Source: JBBIKU01 sp037445245
GTDB lineage: Bacteria > Chloroflexota > Anaerolineae > Anaerolineales > Anaerolineaceae
DNA: 20,030 bases
Direction of reading: 5' to 3'
Assembly: GCA_037445245.1 (NCBI GenBank)
Contig: JBBIKU010000026.1
Location: 1 to 20,030, forward strand
In this document: one piece after another, positions 1 to 6,319 of the stretch
Numbering within the stretch: position 1 is the first letter of the stretch
Layout of the letters: every line of letters starts with the position of its first letter
Program-made: the position numbers and the translations under genes
The notes under the pieces: generated by a model
The model's input: the letters and a program-made list of their open reading frames with translations, nothing else
Databases searched by the model: none
Told to the model about the DNA's origin: nothing

Positions 1-781
1 TGTTGGGCAGGCGCTTTTCGATATCTTGCTCGATGATATCACAGATTTCGTGTGCTTCCTCTATAGTAACTGATTTGGGAAAAACGAGATGGAGGTCAAT
101 GAAGCGCTGGTAGCCTGCCTTGCGTGTCCTGAGGGCGTGGAAGCTGACAGTCTCACCGGTGTGAGAGGAGATAATGGTATTGATGGCTTTAAGCTCGTGC
201 TTGGGCAGGCGGACATCAAGCAGAGGCCGGAACGACTTGCGCGTGATTCCCCAGGCGGCCTTAACGATGAGGAAAGCCACACCGATAGCGATGAACGGGT
301 CAAGGATGTGCCAGCCGGTGAGCCAGACCGCTGTCAGACCAACCATAACACCGGCGGAGGTATAGACATCGGTGGTGAGGTGCCAGGCATCAGCCTCGAG
401 CGCTACGGAATCAGTTCGTTTGGCCACTCTGTGCAGGTGTCTCGAAACGAAAAGATTGACTAGTGCTGATACAGCCATAACCGCAATGCCCAGACCGAGT
501 AATTCAATCTCAACGCCGGTAATAACCTTCTTGATAGCCTCATAACCGCACACCACACCCTTGATCAGGGAGATGTTCGGGTTGAGAGCCGGAGCGTGAT
601 CAAAAAAGGTCTCCAAATCGCTGCCCTGTTCAATTTGTTGCTGCACTCCCGCCTGATCATAACCGGTCAACCAGGTGATGATTTGATCAACCTCTTCCCA
701 GGTGCGATTCTTCCGCTCAGCCTTTTTCACATAAAGGGGATAGACATCCGCAAATTTCATCCGAAAAATTCGATGCGACAC
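1..781 (-). CDS. DUF2200-cation diffusion facilitator fusion, partial at left edge
   Basis: Read on the minus strand from a GTG at 781-779, with an AAGGAAGA ribosome site just upstream, this frame stays open to the window edge (about 260 codons). Residues 1 to about 85 look like the small DUF2200 family: SHRIF start, VYPLYVKKAERK, WLTGYDQ, ETFF, ALNP and LIKGVVCGYE. At about GYEAIKK the frame passes without a break into a cation diffusion facilitator (CDF): a membrane helix (LLGLGIAVMAVSALVN), the helix with the HxxxD metal motif (ALEADAWHLTTDVYTS), another helix (LDPFIAIGVAFLIVK), then the cytoplasmic domain with RTRKAGYQRFIDLHL. Known CDF proteins have six helices, and their transport site needs an Asp pair in helix 2; helices 1-3 are absent here, so metal transport is unlikely. 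The C-terminal half of DUF2200 is also missing. I infer an in-frame deletion fusion or an assembly join at a shared GYE segment. An upstream promoter is still recognisable. Confidence 0.75.
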   Translation of the reverse strand, partial: MSHRIFRMKFADVYPLYVKKAERKNRTWEEVDQIITWLTGYDQAGVQQQIEQGSDLETFFDHAPALNPNISLIKGVVCGYEAIKKVITGVEIELLGLGIAVMAVSALVNLFVSRHLHRVAKRTDSVALEADAWHLTTDVYTSAGVMVGLTAVWLTGWHILDPFIAIGVAFLIVKAAWGITRKSFRPLLDVRLPKHELKAINTIISSHTGETVSFHALRTRKAGYQRFIDLHLVFPKSVTIEEAHEICDIIEQDIEKRLPN

Positions 782-813
782 TTCATTCTTCCTTCATAAA
801 AAGCTCCACCTGA

Positions 814-842
814 TTAATAAAGGTGCAAATCCCAACTTACAA
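814..842 (-). promoter_or_regulatory. candidate promoter for the DUF2200-CDF fusion
   Basis: On the minus strand, TTGTAA (842-837) and TATTAA (819-814) are separated by exactly 17 bases, close to a sigma-70 type promoter. A start near 807 would give a leader of about 25 bases before the GTG at 781. This is pattern matching only. Confidence 0.4.
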
Positions 843-956
843 CGGCTGCGTGCTCTTTTGAGCAAGCACAGGCAAGTTTAGCATATTTTTCAAAGATGTG
901 TCGTCCTTTCTCCCCCGTCATAAATCATGATCCTTTTTTCTATCTACACGAAGTTT

Positions 957-1088
957 TCAAGGAAATTTTGTACCGTTCTCCTCAACAGCAACCCGGGCAC
1001 CTTCTCTGGCGTAGAATTGCGCACTCGCTCTCCCAATGCCAGAAGCTGCACCGGTGACCAGAGCGACTTTACCCGTAAATTCTTTCAT
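957..1088 (-). pseudogene. truncated short-chain dehydrogenase/reductase (N-terminal stub)
   Basis: A minus-strand ATG at 1088 lies 8 bases after a strong GGAGG site. It opens a 43-residue frame beginning MKEFTGKVALVTGAASGIGR, then ASAQFYAREGARVAV. This is the first beta-alpha-beta unit of the Rossmann fold of short-chain dehydrogenases, with the TGxxxGIG dinucleotide-binding motif intact. After GARVAV the similarity stops, and the frame ends eight codons later (EENGTKFP, then TGA at 959-957). Complete family members have about 250 residues with a Ser-Tyr-Lys active site, all of which is missing. It is therefore a remnant left by a deletion. It may still be translated, since the ribosome site is excellent, but it cannot be an enzyme. 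Confidence 0.8.
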
Positions 1089-1170
1089 GGTTTATACCTC
1101 CACATATTTTCAGAACGAAGGCTCGCGCTTTCATCAACAACACCCATTTCAGGGCGGGTAATGCCTTCAG

Positions 1171-1206
1171 GGCGCTGCCTTGTTCGCCATCCCGCCAGGT
1201 AGCGCC
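1171..1206. repeat. inverted repeat in the spacer upstream of the SDR stub
   Basis: GGCGCTGCC (1171-1179) can pair with GGTAGCGCC (1198-1206) as a nine-pair stem including one G-U, around an 18-base loop. A second, perfect 10-base palindrome (CGCCATGGCG, 1203-1212) overlaps its right arm. No function is apparent. The surrounding 1089-1335 stretch has no credible gene: the only long minus-strand frame starts with TTG and has no family resemblance. Confidence 0.35.
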
Positions 1207-1348
1207 ATGGCGTAAACTTGGAGCAAGCGCTCGACCAGCACCCTGCTACACCCAGAATCCACTCCAAAGCTACCATCAACACCCTGACAACAATCAGCGC
1301 TCCTGCAAATTGTTGTACGGGCAATGTTCCATCTAAACTATTTATACT

Positions 1349-1391
1349 ATTATAGTCTATTATATCATATATAATCGCAAAGTAGTTTGCG
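1349..1391 (-). promoter_or_regulatory. AT-rich promoter-like region with hairpin
   Basis: On the minus strand two perfect TATAAT hexamers (1364-1359 and 1354-1349) lie ten bases apart in a very AT-rich stretch. Next to them is a perfect six-pair hairpin (CGCAAA at 1376-1381, TTTGCG at 1386-1391, four-base loop). A second stem follows (GGGGCAAT at 1391-1398, ATTGTCCCC at 1402-1410, one bulge). It may drive leftward transcription towards the dehydrogenase stub. No good -35 hexamer at 17 bases was found. Confidence 0.3.
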
Positions 1392-1513
1392 GGGCAATGA
1401 AATTGTCCCCCCTAGCAAAGCTCCGCCCAAGCAACCCAATTTTAGGATGCTGGATCATCGATCAAAGTGAGCACACCTGATCACAAGAGCACACTTTCAA
1501 AAATTTGCATTGT

Positions 1514-1541
1514 GGATTATACTCACTGAGTGAGTATATCC
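1514..1541. promoter_or_regulatory. palindromic operator candidate upstream of modB
   Basis: TATACTCAC (1518-1526) and GTGAGTATA (1530-1538) are perfect nine-base arms around TGA. The symmetry extends outward through GGA (1514-1516) and TCC (1539-1541) with one bulged base on the left. Palindromes of this size are typical of dimeric repressors such as the TetR class. It sits 36 bases before the modB start, inside the probable promoter region, so it likely controls modBA. It does not resemble the ModE box I know from Escherichia coli. No regulator gene is adjacent. Confidence 0.55.
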
Positions 1542-1577
1542 ATGACCAAACCTCGCCATGCTTTGGGCGGAGTATGA
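1542..1577 (+). CDS. possible 11-codon leader peptide before modB
   Basis: Immediately after the palindrome an ATG opens an 11-residue frame (MTKPRHALGGV). Its TGA (1575-1577) overlaps the two candidate modB start codons (ATGATG, 1574-1579). Such overlap could couple translation to modB, whose own ribosome site is poor. There is no clear ribosome site for the leader itself, and a chance short frame is the main alternative. Confidence 0.2.
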   Translation: MTKPRHALGGV

Positions 1578-2371
1578 TGCCAAAATCCGGTTTTCTGCAT
1601 CCGAAGGCGGGAGGATGGCAAATCCTGGCATTGCCGTTGATTTTATTCATCCTCTTGCCAATCCTTGCCATTTTCTTCGAGTTATCCTCGTTTGATTTTT
1701 TTGCCAGCCTGCAACAAAGGCAGGCACTCGAGGCTATCCGCTTGAGCATGGTTACATCATTAACCACCGTAGCGATCACGCTCATCTTTGGGACGCCGGT
1801 TGCCTACTTGCTCATTTTCCAGAAAAGCAGGTTCAGCCACGTCCTGGACACCTTGATTGACCTTCCCACCATTCTGCCGCCTGCCGTGGCAGGTATTGCG
1901 CTGTTGATCGTGTTCGGCAGGCAGGGATTGGCCGGGCAGATCTTCAACGTTTTCGGCATCAGCATTCCATTTACGAGCGCGGCAGTTGTCATGGCGCAGA
2001 CCTTCATCGCTGCTCCCCTCTATATCAAAGCTGCCGCCATTGGTTTTTCTAACATTGAAGGCGAGCTGCTAAAATCCGCCGCCCTGGATGGCGCAGACTC
2101 CTGGCAGATGTTCCGATATTTGATTCTGCCCATTTCGTGGACCGCCATCTTGAGCGGCAGCATCATGACCTGGGCAAGGGCATTGGGCGAGTTCGGGGCA
2201 ACGATTATATTTGCCGGCAACTTGCCCGGGCGCACGCAGACCATGCCGCTTGCAATCTATATTGGGTTCGAAGTAGATATGAAGGTTGCCTTAACCCTTT
2301 CCGCCATTTTGATCCTGATATCTTTCCTTGTCCTGGTTTCAATTAAATTTGCATTGCGAAAGTCGACATGA
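1577..2371 (+). CDS. modB: molybdate-type ABC transporter permease
   Basis: A membrane permease of about 264 residues for uptake of molybdate (or tungstate), working as a dimer with a ModC ATPase and a ModA binding protein. Hydrophobic segments run from about residue 12 to the end. The ATPase-contact loop is clear: EGELLKSAALDGADSWQMF followed by RYLILP, the EAA-type motif of ABC permeases. The segment LPTILPPAVAGIALLIVFG and the loop ARALGEFGATIIFAG are characteristic of the ModB/CysT class. The frame is open upstream to a TTG at 1505 that reads through the palindrome, but the adjacent ATGs at 1574 and 1577 fit where the hydrophobic part begins; 1577 leaves four bases after GGAG. It overlaps modA by four bases (ATGA), so the two are cotranslated. 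No modC is present on either side within the window. Confidence 0.85.
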   Translation: MPKSGFLHPKAGGWQILALPLILFILLPILAIFFELSSFDFFASLQQRQALEAIRLSMVTSLTTVAITLIFGTPVAYLLIFQKSRFSHVLDTLIDLPTILPPAVAGIALLIVFGRQGLAGQIFNVFGISIPFTSAAVVMAQTFIAAPLYIKAAAIGFSNIEGELLKSAALDGADSWQMFRYLILPISWTAILSGSIMTWARALGEFGATIIFAGNLPGRTQTMPLAIYIGFEVDMKVALTLSAILILISFLVLVSIKFALRKST

Positions 2372-3228
2372 AAATTCGCCTCTATCCCCTCATTCTCTTG
2401 ATCGTCCTGCTGCTAGTCGCCACGAGCAGTAGCCACCCGAAAGAAACCCCGGCGGCAAAAAATCGTACTGCCCCTTCGAGCAAGCAGGAACCCGTTGCAG
2501 CAAAAACCCTGACGATCTTTGCCGCCGCTTCATTGACCGAACCCTTCAATGAACTCGGGTATATTTTCGAAACGCAATATCCCCCTATCAAAATCAATTT
2601 TAGCTTTGCCAATTCCAATATCCTTTCGCAGCAGATCCTGCAAGGTGCACCGGCGGATGTATTTGCAAGCGCTGCCGATCATTTCATGGCTTTGGCGGTG
2701 GAAAGGGGGCGTATCGATGAGGCTGGCGTGCAAACATTTGCCTACAATCATCTGACTGTCATTTTTCCAATAAACAATCCGGCAAATATCCATGCCCTGC
2801 ATGATCTTGCCAAGCCGGGGCTAAAACTGGTCATTGGAGCAAAAGATGGTCCACAAGGATTCTATATCGAGAGCATGCTGACCAAAGCTTCGAAATCAGA
2901 GGGTTTCGATCCCTGGTTTAAAGATCGGGTATATCAAAACGTGGTTTCGTATGAAAACTCAGCCAGGGGGGTGGTCACAAAGGTGCGGCTGGGTGAAGCG
3001 GATGTCGGCATTGCATACCAGAGCGATGCCAGTGGGTTTGCGGCGCAGGAATTGGGTGTTTTGACCATCCCTGCAGAATTAAATAGTCGGGTTTCCTACA
3101 CCATTGCGCCCCTCAAAGACAACCCAAGGGCGGAATTGGCAAATGCGTTTGCAGAGCTGGTTCTTTCTCCTGCCGGGCAAGCCGTGCTGACAAAATACGG
3201 CTTCCTGCTGCCTAACCAGGCACCTTAA
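2368..3228 (+). CDS. modA: molybdate-binding protein, extracytoplasmic
   Basis: A 286-residue solute-binding protein that captures the oxyanion outside the membrane and hands it to ModB. After an N-terminal hydrophobic stretch (residues 5-18) comes a Ser/Pro/Lys-rich linker (about 20-46). The ModA fold then starts at LTIFAAASLTEPFNELG. Family landmarks follow: SFANSNILSQQILQGAPADVF, the YNHLTVIFP strand, a PQGFY loop, and the segment ENSARGVVTKVRLGEADVGI near residue 200. The C-terminus (LSPAGQAVLTKYGF) is typical. Oddly, the signal region (LLLVATSSSHP) has no cysteine where a lipobox is expected, whereas lipoproteins elsewhere in this window do have one; it may stay anchored by its uncleaved helix or be released. 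Its stop is 61 bases from the convergent kinase gene. Confidence 0.85.
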   Translation: MKIRLYPLILLIVLLLVATSSSHPKETPAAKNRTAPSSKQEPVAAKTLTIFAAASLTEPFNELGYIFETQYPPIKINFSFANSNILSQQILQGAPADVFASAADHFMALAVERGRIDEAGVQTFAYNHLTVIFPINNPANIHALHDLAKPGLKLVIGAKDGPQGFYIESMLTKASKSEGFDPWFKDRVYQNVVSYENSARGVVTKVRLGEADVGIAYQSDASGFAAQELGVLTIPAELNSRVSYTIAPLKDNPRAELANAFAELVLSPAGQAVLTKYGFLLPNQAP

Positions 3229-3289
3229 GAAATACAGCCAACCGATTTCTAACCCAGACTCTCACCCGAGCAGCCCAGCGGCTCAAACG

Positions 3290-5035
3290 TCATTGTTTTC
3301 CATTTTTTAGAATTTTGACCGTAACCCGGGTACCTCTGCCGGGCGAGGTGACAATCTGCAACTGTGCACCGAGCTCTTCAGCGCGTTCTTTCAATCCCAG
3401 CAAGCCATAGTGCCCTTGGCGGGCAAATGCCGCCGCCCGCGGTTCACTAAAACCTTTTCCATCGTCGGCAACCTCCAGGCGGATGCCCTCAGCCCGGTAT
3501 TCCAGAGTCAGCCGCACCAGATCGGCTTCTGCATGCCGCACGGCATTGGTAAGAGCTTCCTGCGCCATGCGATAAAGCCCCAGTTCAACCGTCTGATCCA
3601 GGCGGCGCTCATTACCGCATTTCTTGAATCGAACGGTGGTGTTGTGCATCTCCCCCATTTCCTGCGTCAGGTTTTCCAGCGCCGCTGCCAGCCCCAGGTC
3701 TTCCAGATAGAGCGGGCGCAACCCCCGCAACGTGCGCCTCAAATCATCGATCGTTGTGCCGATCAGGTTTTCCAACTCAGCGAGCGGCGCTTCAAGCTGG
3801 CTGCCTTGCGCCTTGCTCTGCGCCATCCGGATGCGTTGCTGCAAAGCGATCAAACCCTGCAAGGTATCATCATGCAATTCGCGCCCCAGCTTGAGCCGCT
3901 CGTGTTCCGCCCCCGCTGAAATGGCGCCGATGTAACCACGCAGACTGGACTGGGCTTGTTCGAGACGCTGCGCCATCTCAGCCAGGCATGCCTGCAGGCT
4001 GCGCACCTCGCCGATGCCACCGACCACCTCATTTACAGCAGAAAAATCGCCTTCGCCCAGACGGCGCGCCTGCATTTCGAGCGTCTGAAGCGGCTTGACG
4101 ATTCGGTTAATCCCGAACCAGATCGCCATCAACGCCAGAATCAGCAGCGGAACAAGCACCAGCGGCGCGATCTGAGTGCCCAGCAGCAAGGGGCTGGCAA
4201 TTTCCTCCCAGGATTCTTGCAGGATCAAACCCCAGCCAGCCAATTTGACCGGGGCATAAGCCGTCACCCACTCTCCCGCTTCTTCGGTCACAATTTCCAC
4301 CCCGCTCAGCCCGGCAAGCACGTTTCGAACCACGGCGTGATCGGAGCGCTCTGCAGCCGGAAAGTGATTCGAGCTGGCATAAAGCACCTGCAGGCTGCCA
4401 TCCACCACCACTACCCCGCTGCGTTGTTCGTCGATCACCCCTCGCAGCGCTGCGCTGACCAGTTCTTCAGGCAAGAACGCGCCAGCCAGCCGGTATCCCT
4501 GCGGCGTGGGGCTGACCATGAGCGCCCACGCTTCTTTGCTGGCGGCTGGCTTGAAAACTTCAGAGAAATCCACTCCAATCTGCGAAGGCGATAGAGCGGC
4601 AATTCTCCGAATGCCTTCCCGTCGATACTGCTGCCAAAAGTGTCCGTCCGGGTCGCTCCACAGAACGGTGCCTGCCGCATCCAGCAAGGCAACACCGCCT
4701 TCAAAATCCTGCCGCGTCATATTGAGCATCTGTGTCGAAAATGGCTGCGCATAATCCCCAAAATCCTGCCAAGCCAGCACCTGGATGAGATCTGCCCGCT
4801 TTTGCAGTTGTCCGTCCACGTTTCCGGCAGCGGCGCGAGCCGCCTGGGCATCGCGCTCGCCCACCAGCGTGCGCATGGCGCGGTGATGCAGGCTGACGCT
4901 GCCAAAAGCCACCAGTAACAAAAGCGTCGCAAGCGGCAGGATGGTTGTGAGGATCATCTGCACTGCCAAGCCGCGCCAGCCAAAATGCAATCGACCGCCG
5001 GCTGTGCCCACGGCAGGCACTTTACGCTTTCTCAT
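3290..5035 (-). CDS. sensor histidine kinase, NarX/LiaS-type (HisKA_3)
   Basis: A 581-residue membrane sensor kinase that autophosphorylates and passes phosphate to the response regulator encoded just upstream. One membrane helix lies at about residues 25-46, then an extracytoplasmic sensing region of about 235 residues that looks like a double Cache/PAS-type domain (paired GVALLDAAGTVLWSD and GVVVVDGSLQVLYAS strands), and a second helix at about 287-309. A HAMP segment follows (about 310-365). The HisKA_3 box ERLKLGRELHDD places the phosphorylated His at residue 388. The ATPase domain has the N box (MAQEALTNAVRHA), G1 box (VADDGKGF) and the GLLGLKERAEELGA motif. The ATG at 5035 overlaps the end of the regulator gene by 14 bases, implying coupled translation. 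The signal cannot be told from sequence; copper or redox stress is only a guess from the neighbours. Confidence 0.9.
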   Translation of the reverse strand: MRKRKVPAVGTAGGRLHFGWRGLAVQMILTTILPLATLLLLVAFGSVSLHHRAMRTLVGERDAQAARAAAGNVDGQLQKRADLIQVLAWQDFGDYAQPFSTQMLNMTRQDFEGGVALLDAAGTVLWSDPDGHFWQQYRREGIRRIAALSPSQIGVDFSEVFKPAASKEAWALMVSPTPQGYRLAGAFLPEELVSAALRGVIDEQRSGVVVVDGSLQVLYASSNHFPAAERSDHAVVRNVLAGLSGVEIVTEEAGEWVTAYAPVKLAGWGLILQESWEEIASPLLLGTQIAPLVLVPLLILALMAIWFGINRIVKPLQTLEMQARRLGEGDFSAVNEVVGGIGEVRSLQACLAEMAQRLEQAQSSLRGYIGAISAGAEHERLKLGRELHDDTLQGLIALQQRIRMAQSKAQGSQLEAPLAELENLIGTTIDDLRRTLRGLRPLYLEDLGLAAALENLTQEMGEMHNTTVRFKKCGNERRLDQTVELGLYRMAQEALTNAVRHAEADLVRLTLEYRAEGIRLEVADDGKGFSEPRAAAFARQGHYGLLGLKERAEELGAQLQIVTSPGRGTRVTVKILKNGKQ

Positions 5036-5705
5036 CGTCGATCGCCCCCAGCGTGGGCGGTAGCCAACCGGCGGTGACCGCCCGCATCACGGCTTCAGTG
5101 CGGCTGGATGCCTGCAGCTTTCGAAAAATGTTCGCCAGGTGGTTCTGCACGGTTCGCGGGCTGATCTTCAAGCGGGCGGCGATGGCTTTGTTGGTCAAGC
5201 CACGCCCCGCTAATTGCAGGATCTTAAGCTCACGCTCAGTCAAGGCTTCGATCAGATCAGAATCCTGCCGCCCGCCGAGCCGCTCAACAATGGTCTGGGT
5301 GATGGTGGGGTCAAGGTAGGCGCCGCCCTGATGCACCTGGCGCACCGCTCTGACGATCTCTGCCGGTTCAGCTGTCTTCAGGATGAAGCCGTTGGCGCCC
5401 GCCCGCAGTGACGCCCGCAGATAGGGCTCGTCATCGTAGGCCGTCAAGATCACGATCTTCAGAGCAGGGTAACTTTGATGTAAATTGTGCGCGGTTTCGA
5501 TCCCGGTCATGCCGGGCATTTGAATATCCAACAGCGCTACTGCCGGTTCATGCTGCGCGACCAGGCGAGAAGCTTCAAAGCCATCGCTGGCTTCAGCAAT
5601 CACCCGGATATCATCGACGCTCTCCAGGATTTGTCGGATGCCAGCGCGCACCACAGCGTGATCATCCGCTAGCAACACCCGGATGACCGATTTGTCCGCT
5701 TCCAT
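5022..5705 (-). CDS. response regulator, NarL/FixJ family
   Basis: A 227-residue cytoplasmic DNA-binding regulator paired with the kinase downstream. The receiver domain (about residues 6-125) shows the acidic pair (LLADDH, D14-D15), the phosphorylated Asp at position 60 (LLDIQMPG) and the conserved Lys in FILK. The LuxR-type helix-turn-helix is at about 160-215: LTERELKILQLAGRGLTNK, then AIAARLKISPRTVQNH. I chose the ATG at 5705 rather than the in-frame TTG at 5720, because the TTG lies inside a perfect TATAAT (5717-5712). That -10 box puts the transcript start at or next to the A of this ATG, so the message is probably leaderless. Confidence 0.9.
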   Translation of the reverse strand: MEADKSVIRVLLADDHAVVRAGIRQILESVDDIRVIAEASDGFEASRLVAQHEPAVALLDIQMPGMTGIETAHNLHQSYPALKIVILTAYDDEPYLRASLRAGANGFILKTAEPAEIVRAVRQVHQGGAYLDPTITQTIVERLGGRQDSDLIEALTERELKILQLAGRGLTNKAIAARLKISPRTVQNHLANIFRKLQASSRTEAVMRAVTAGWLPPTLGAIDDEKA

Positions 5706-5711
5706 GCTTTG

Positions 5712-5717
5712 ATTATA
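5712..5717 (-). promoter_or_regulatory. -10 box for a probable leaderless regulator transcript
   Basis: A perfect TATAAT on the minus strand ends six bases before the ATG at 5705, the usual distance from a -10 element to the transcript start. No ribosome site would fit between them. The -35 region is weak (CTGCCA at an 18-base spacing). Confidence 0.5.
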
Positions 5718-5756
5718 CAAAAAGTTGCCGTCAGGTGGCAGTTTGAAGTGCCGGCA

Positions 5757-6227
5757 TCACGGTACCCAATCGGATAAGACCTTCAATTCCAATTCGGGAT
5801 TATCGGGATCGTTTGTCTTCAGGTGAACCCGAAAATCATGAAAACCGCCCATTCCTTCGGGCATGGTGAACTCTAATTGCAAGAAAGTGCGCTCGCCGGC
5901 TTTTAATACCATCGAACCGATGGCTGGGATGGGCGGTCAACAACCCTCCTGCACTGTGATGGAAGGCGCTTCGCGAATGCGCAGGGCTTGCTCGCCGGCA
6001 TTGCTCAGTTCAAAGCGCGCCACCACCCGTTCTCCATAGCGGCGCTCTCCCAAATCAATTTCCTCCTGGTCGACGACCAGACGCGGGCTGGTAGCCGCTG
6101 CAGATTGCCGGGCAAGCTGAACGGCAAACAGGGCTGCGATACCCACCAGCAGCAATGCAGCAACGCCTATCCACAATCCTGTTCTGCCCGATGACCGGTT
6201 CATCTTACTGCTGTGGCTGGATCTCAT
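5757..6227 (-). CDS. exported DUF1573-like protein with in-frame UGA, candidate selenoprotein
   Basis: The ATG at 6227 follows GGAGGAAG at good spacing. The N-terminus has one membrane helix (about residues 18-38: LWIGVAALLLVGIAALFAVQ), then an immunoglobulin-like DUF1573 strand pattern (LVVDQEEIDLGERRYGERVV, then ARFELSNAGEQALRI). At residue 97 the frame meets TGA (5939-5937) right after Cys (EGC-UGA-PP). Past it the same frame runs 59 codons with no other stop and clearly family-like sequence: GSMVLKAGE, LEFTMPEGMGG, FRVHLKTNDPDNPELELKVL, ending at TGA 5759-5757. Read through, the protein has 156 residues, a sensible length. Thirteen bases after the UGA is a six-pair stem with a GTT loop, which fits a bacterial SECIS. 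UGA clearly serves as stop in several neighbouring genes, so the code is not globally changed. The alternative is a nonsense-mutated Cys codon (pseudogene). An extracytoplasmic thiol/selenol role is inferred. Confidence 0.65.
5909..5923 (-). promoter_or_regulatory. candidate bacterial SECIS hairpin
   Basis: On the minus strand CCATCG (5923-5918) pairs perfectly with CGATGG (5914-5909) around the loop GTT; a flanking G-U pair can add a seventh pair. The loop begins with G and starts 19 bases after the UGA. Published bacterial SECIS models ask for a short stem with a small apical loop having G in the first two positions, about 16-37 bases from the UGA. The fit is by eye; no folding was computed. 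Confidence 0.45.
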
Positions 6228-6267
6228 GATCTTCCTCCGCAAAACTGTTATTTTGACTCTATCTTTT

Positions 6268-6273
6268 ATTCTA
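6268..6273 (-). promoter_or_regulatory. candidate -10 box for the UGA-containing gene
   Basis: TAGAAT on the minus strand would give a start near 6261 and a leader of about 34 bases containing the GGAGGAAG site. The -35 position is poor (ATTCCC), so an activator or another promoter is possible. Confidence 0.25.
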
Positions 6274-6319
6274 GCCGCCCAGTCCCCCCCGGGAATGGGC
6301 TTAGTGGCTGCTTCCGATA

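Noticed and set aside
1085..1324. 79-codon minus-strand frame overlapping the dehydrogenase start
   Set aside because: It begins with TTG, has no ribosome site or family resemblance, and is mostly hairpin sequence.
1505..1576. Longer ModB beginning with TTG at 1505
   Set aside because: The extra 23 or 24 residues would be translated from the palindrome and have no hydrophobic or family character.
1462..1785. 107-codon minus-strand frame across the modB start
   Set aside because: It is a shadow of modB with no family features; its N-terminal part opposes a clear membrane helix coding region.
3229..3289. Bidirectional terminator between modA and the kinase gene
   Set aside because: Only weak stems (AGAAAT/ATTTCT, GAGC/GCTC) and no T-run were seen.
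5937..5939. UGA read simply as the end of a 96-residue protein
   Set aside because: The conserved-looking 59 codons after it in the same frame argue against a short protein. A pseudogene remains possible and is stated in the feature.
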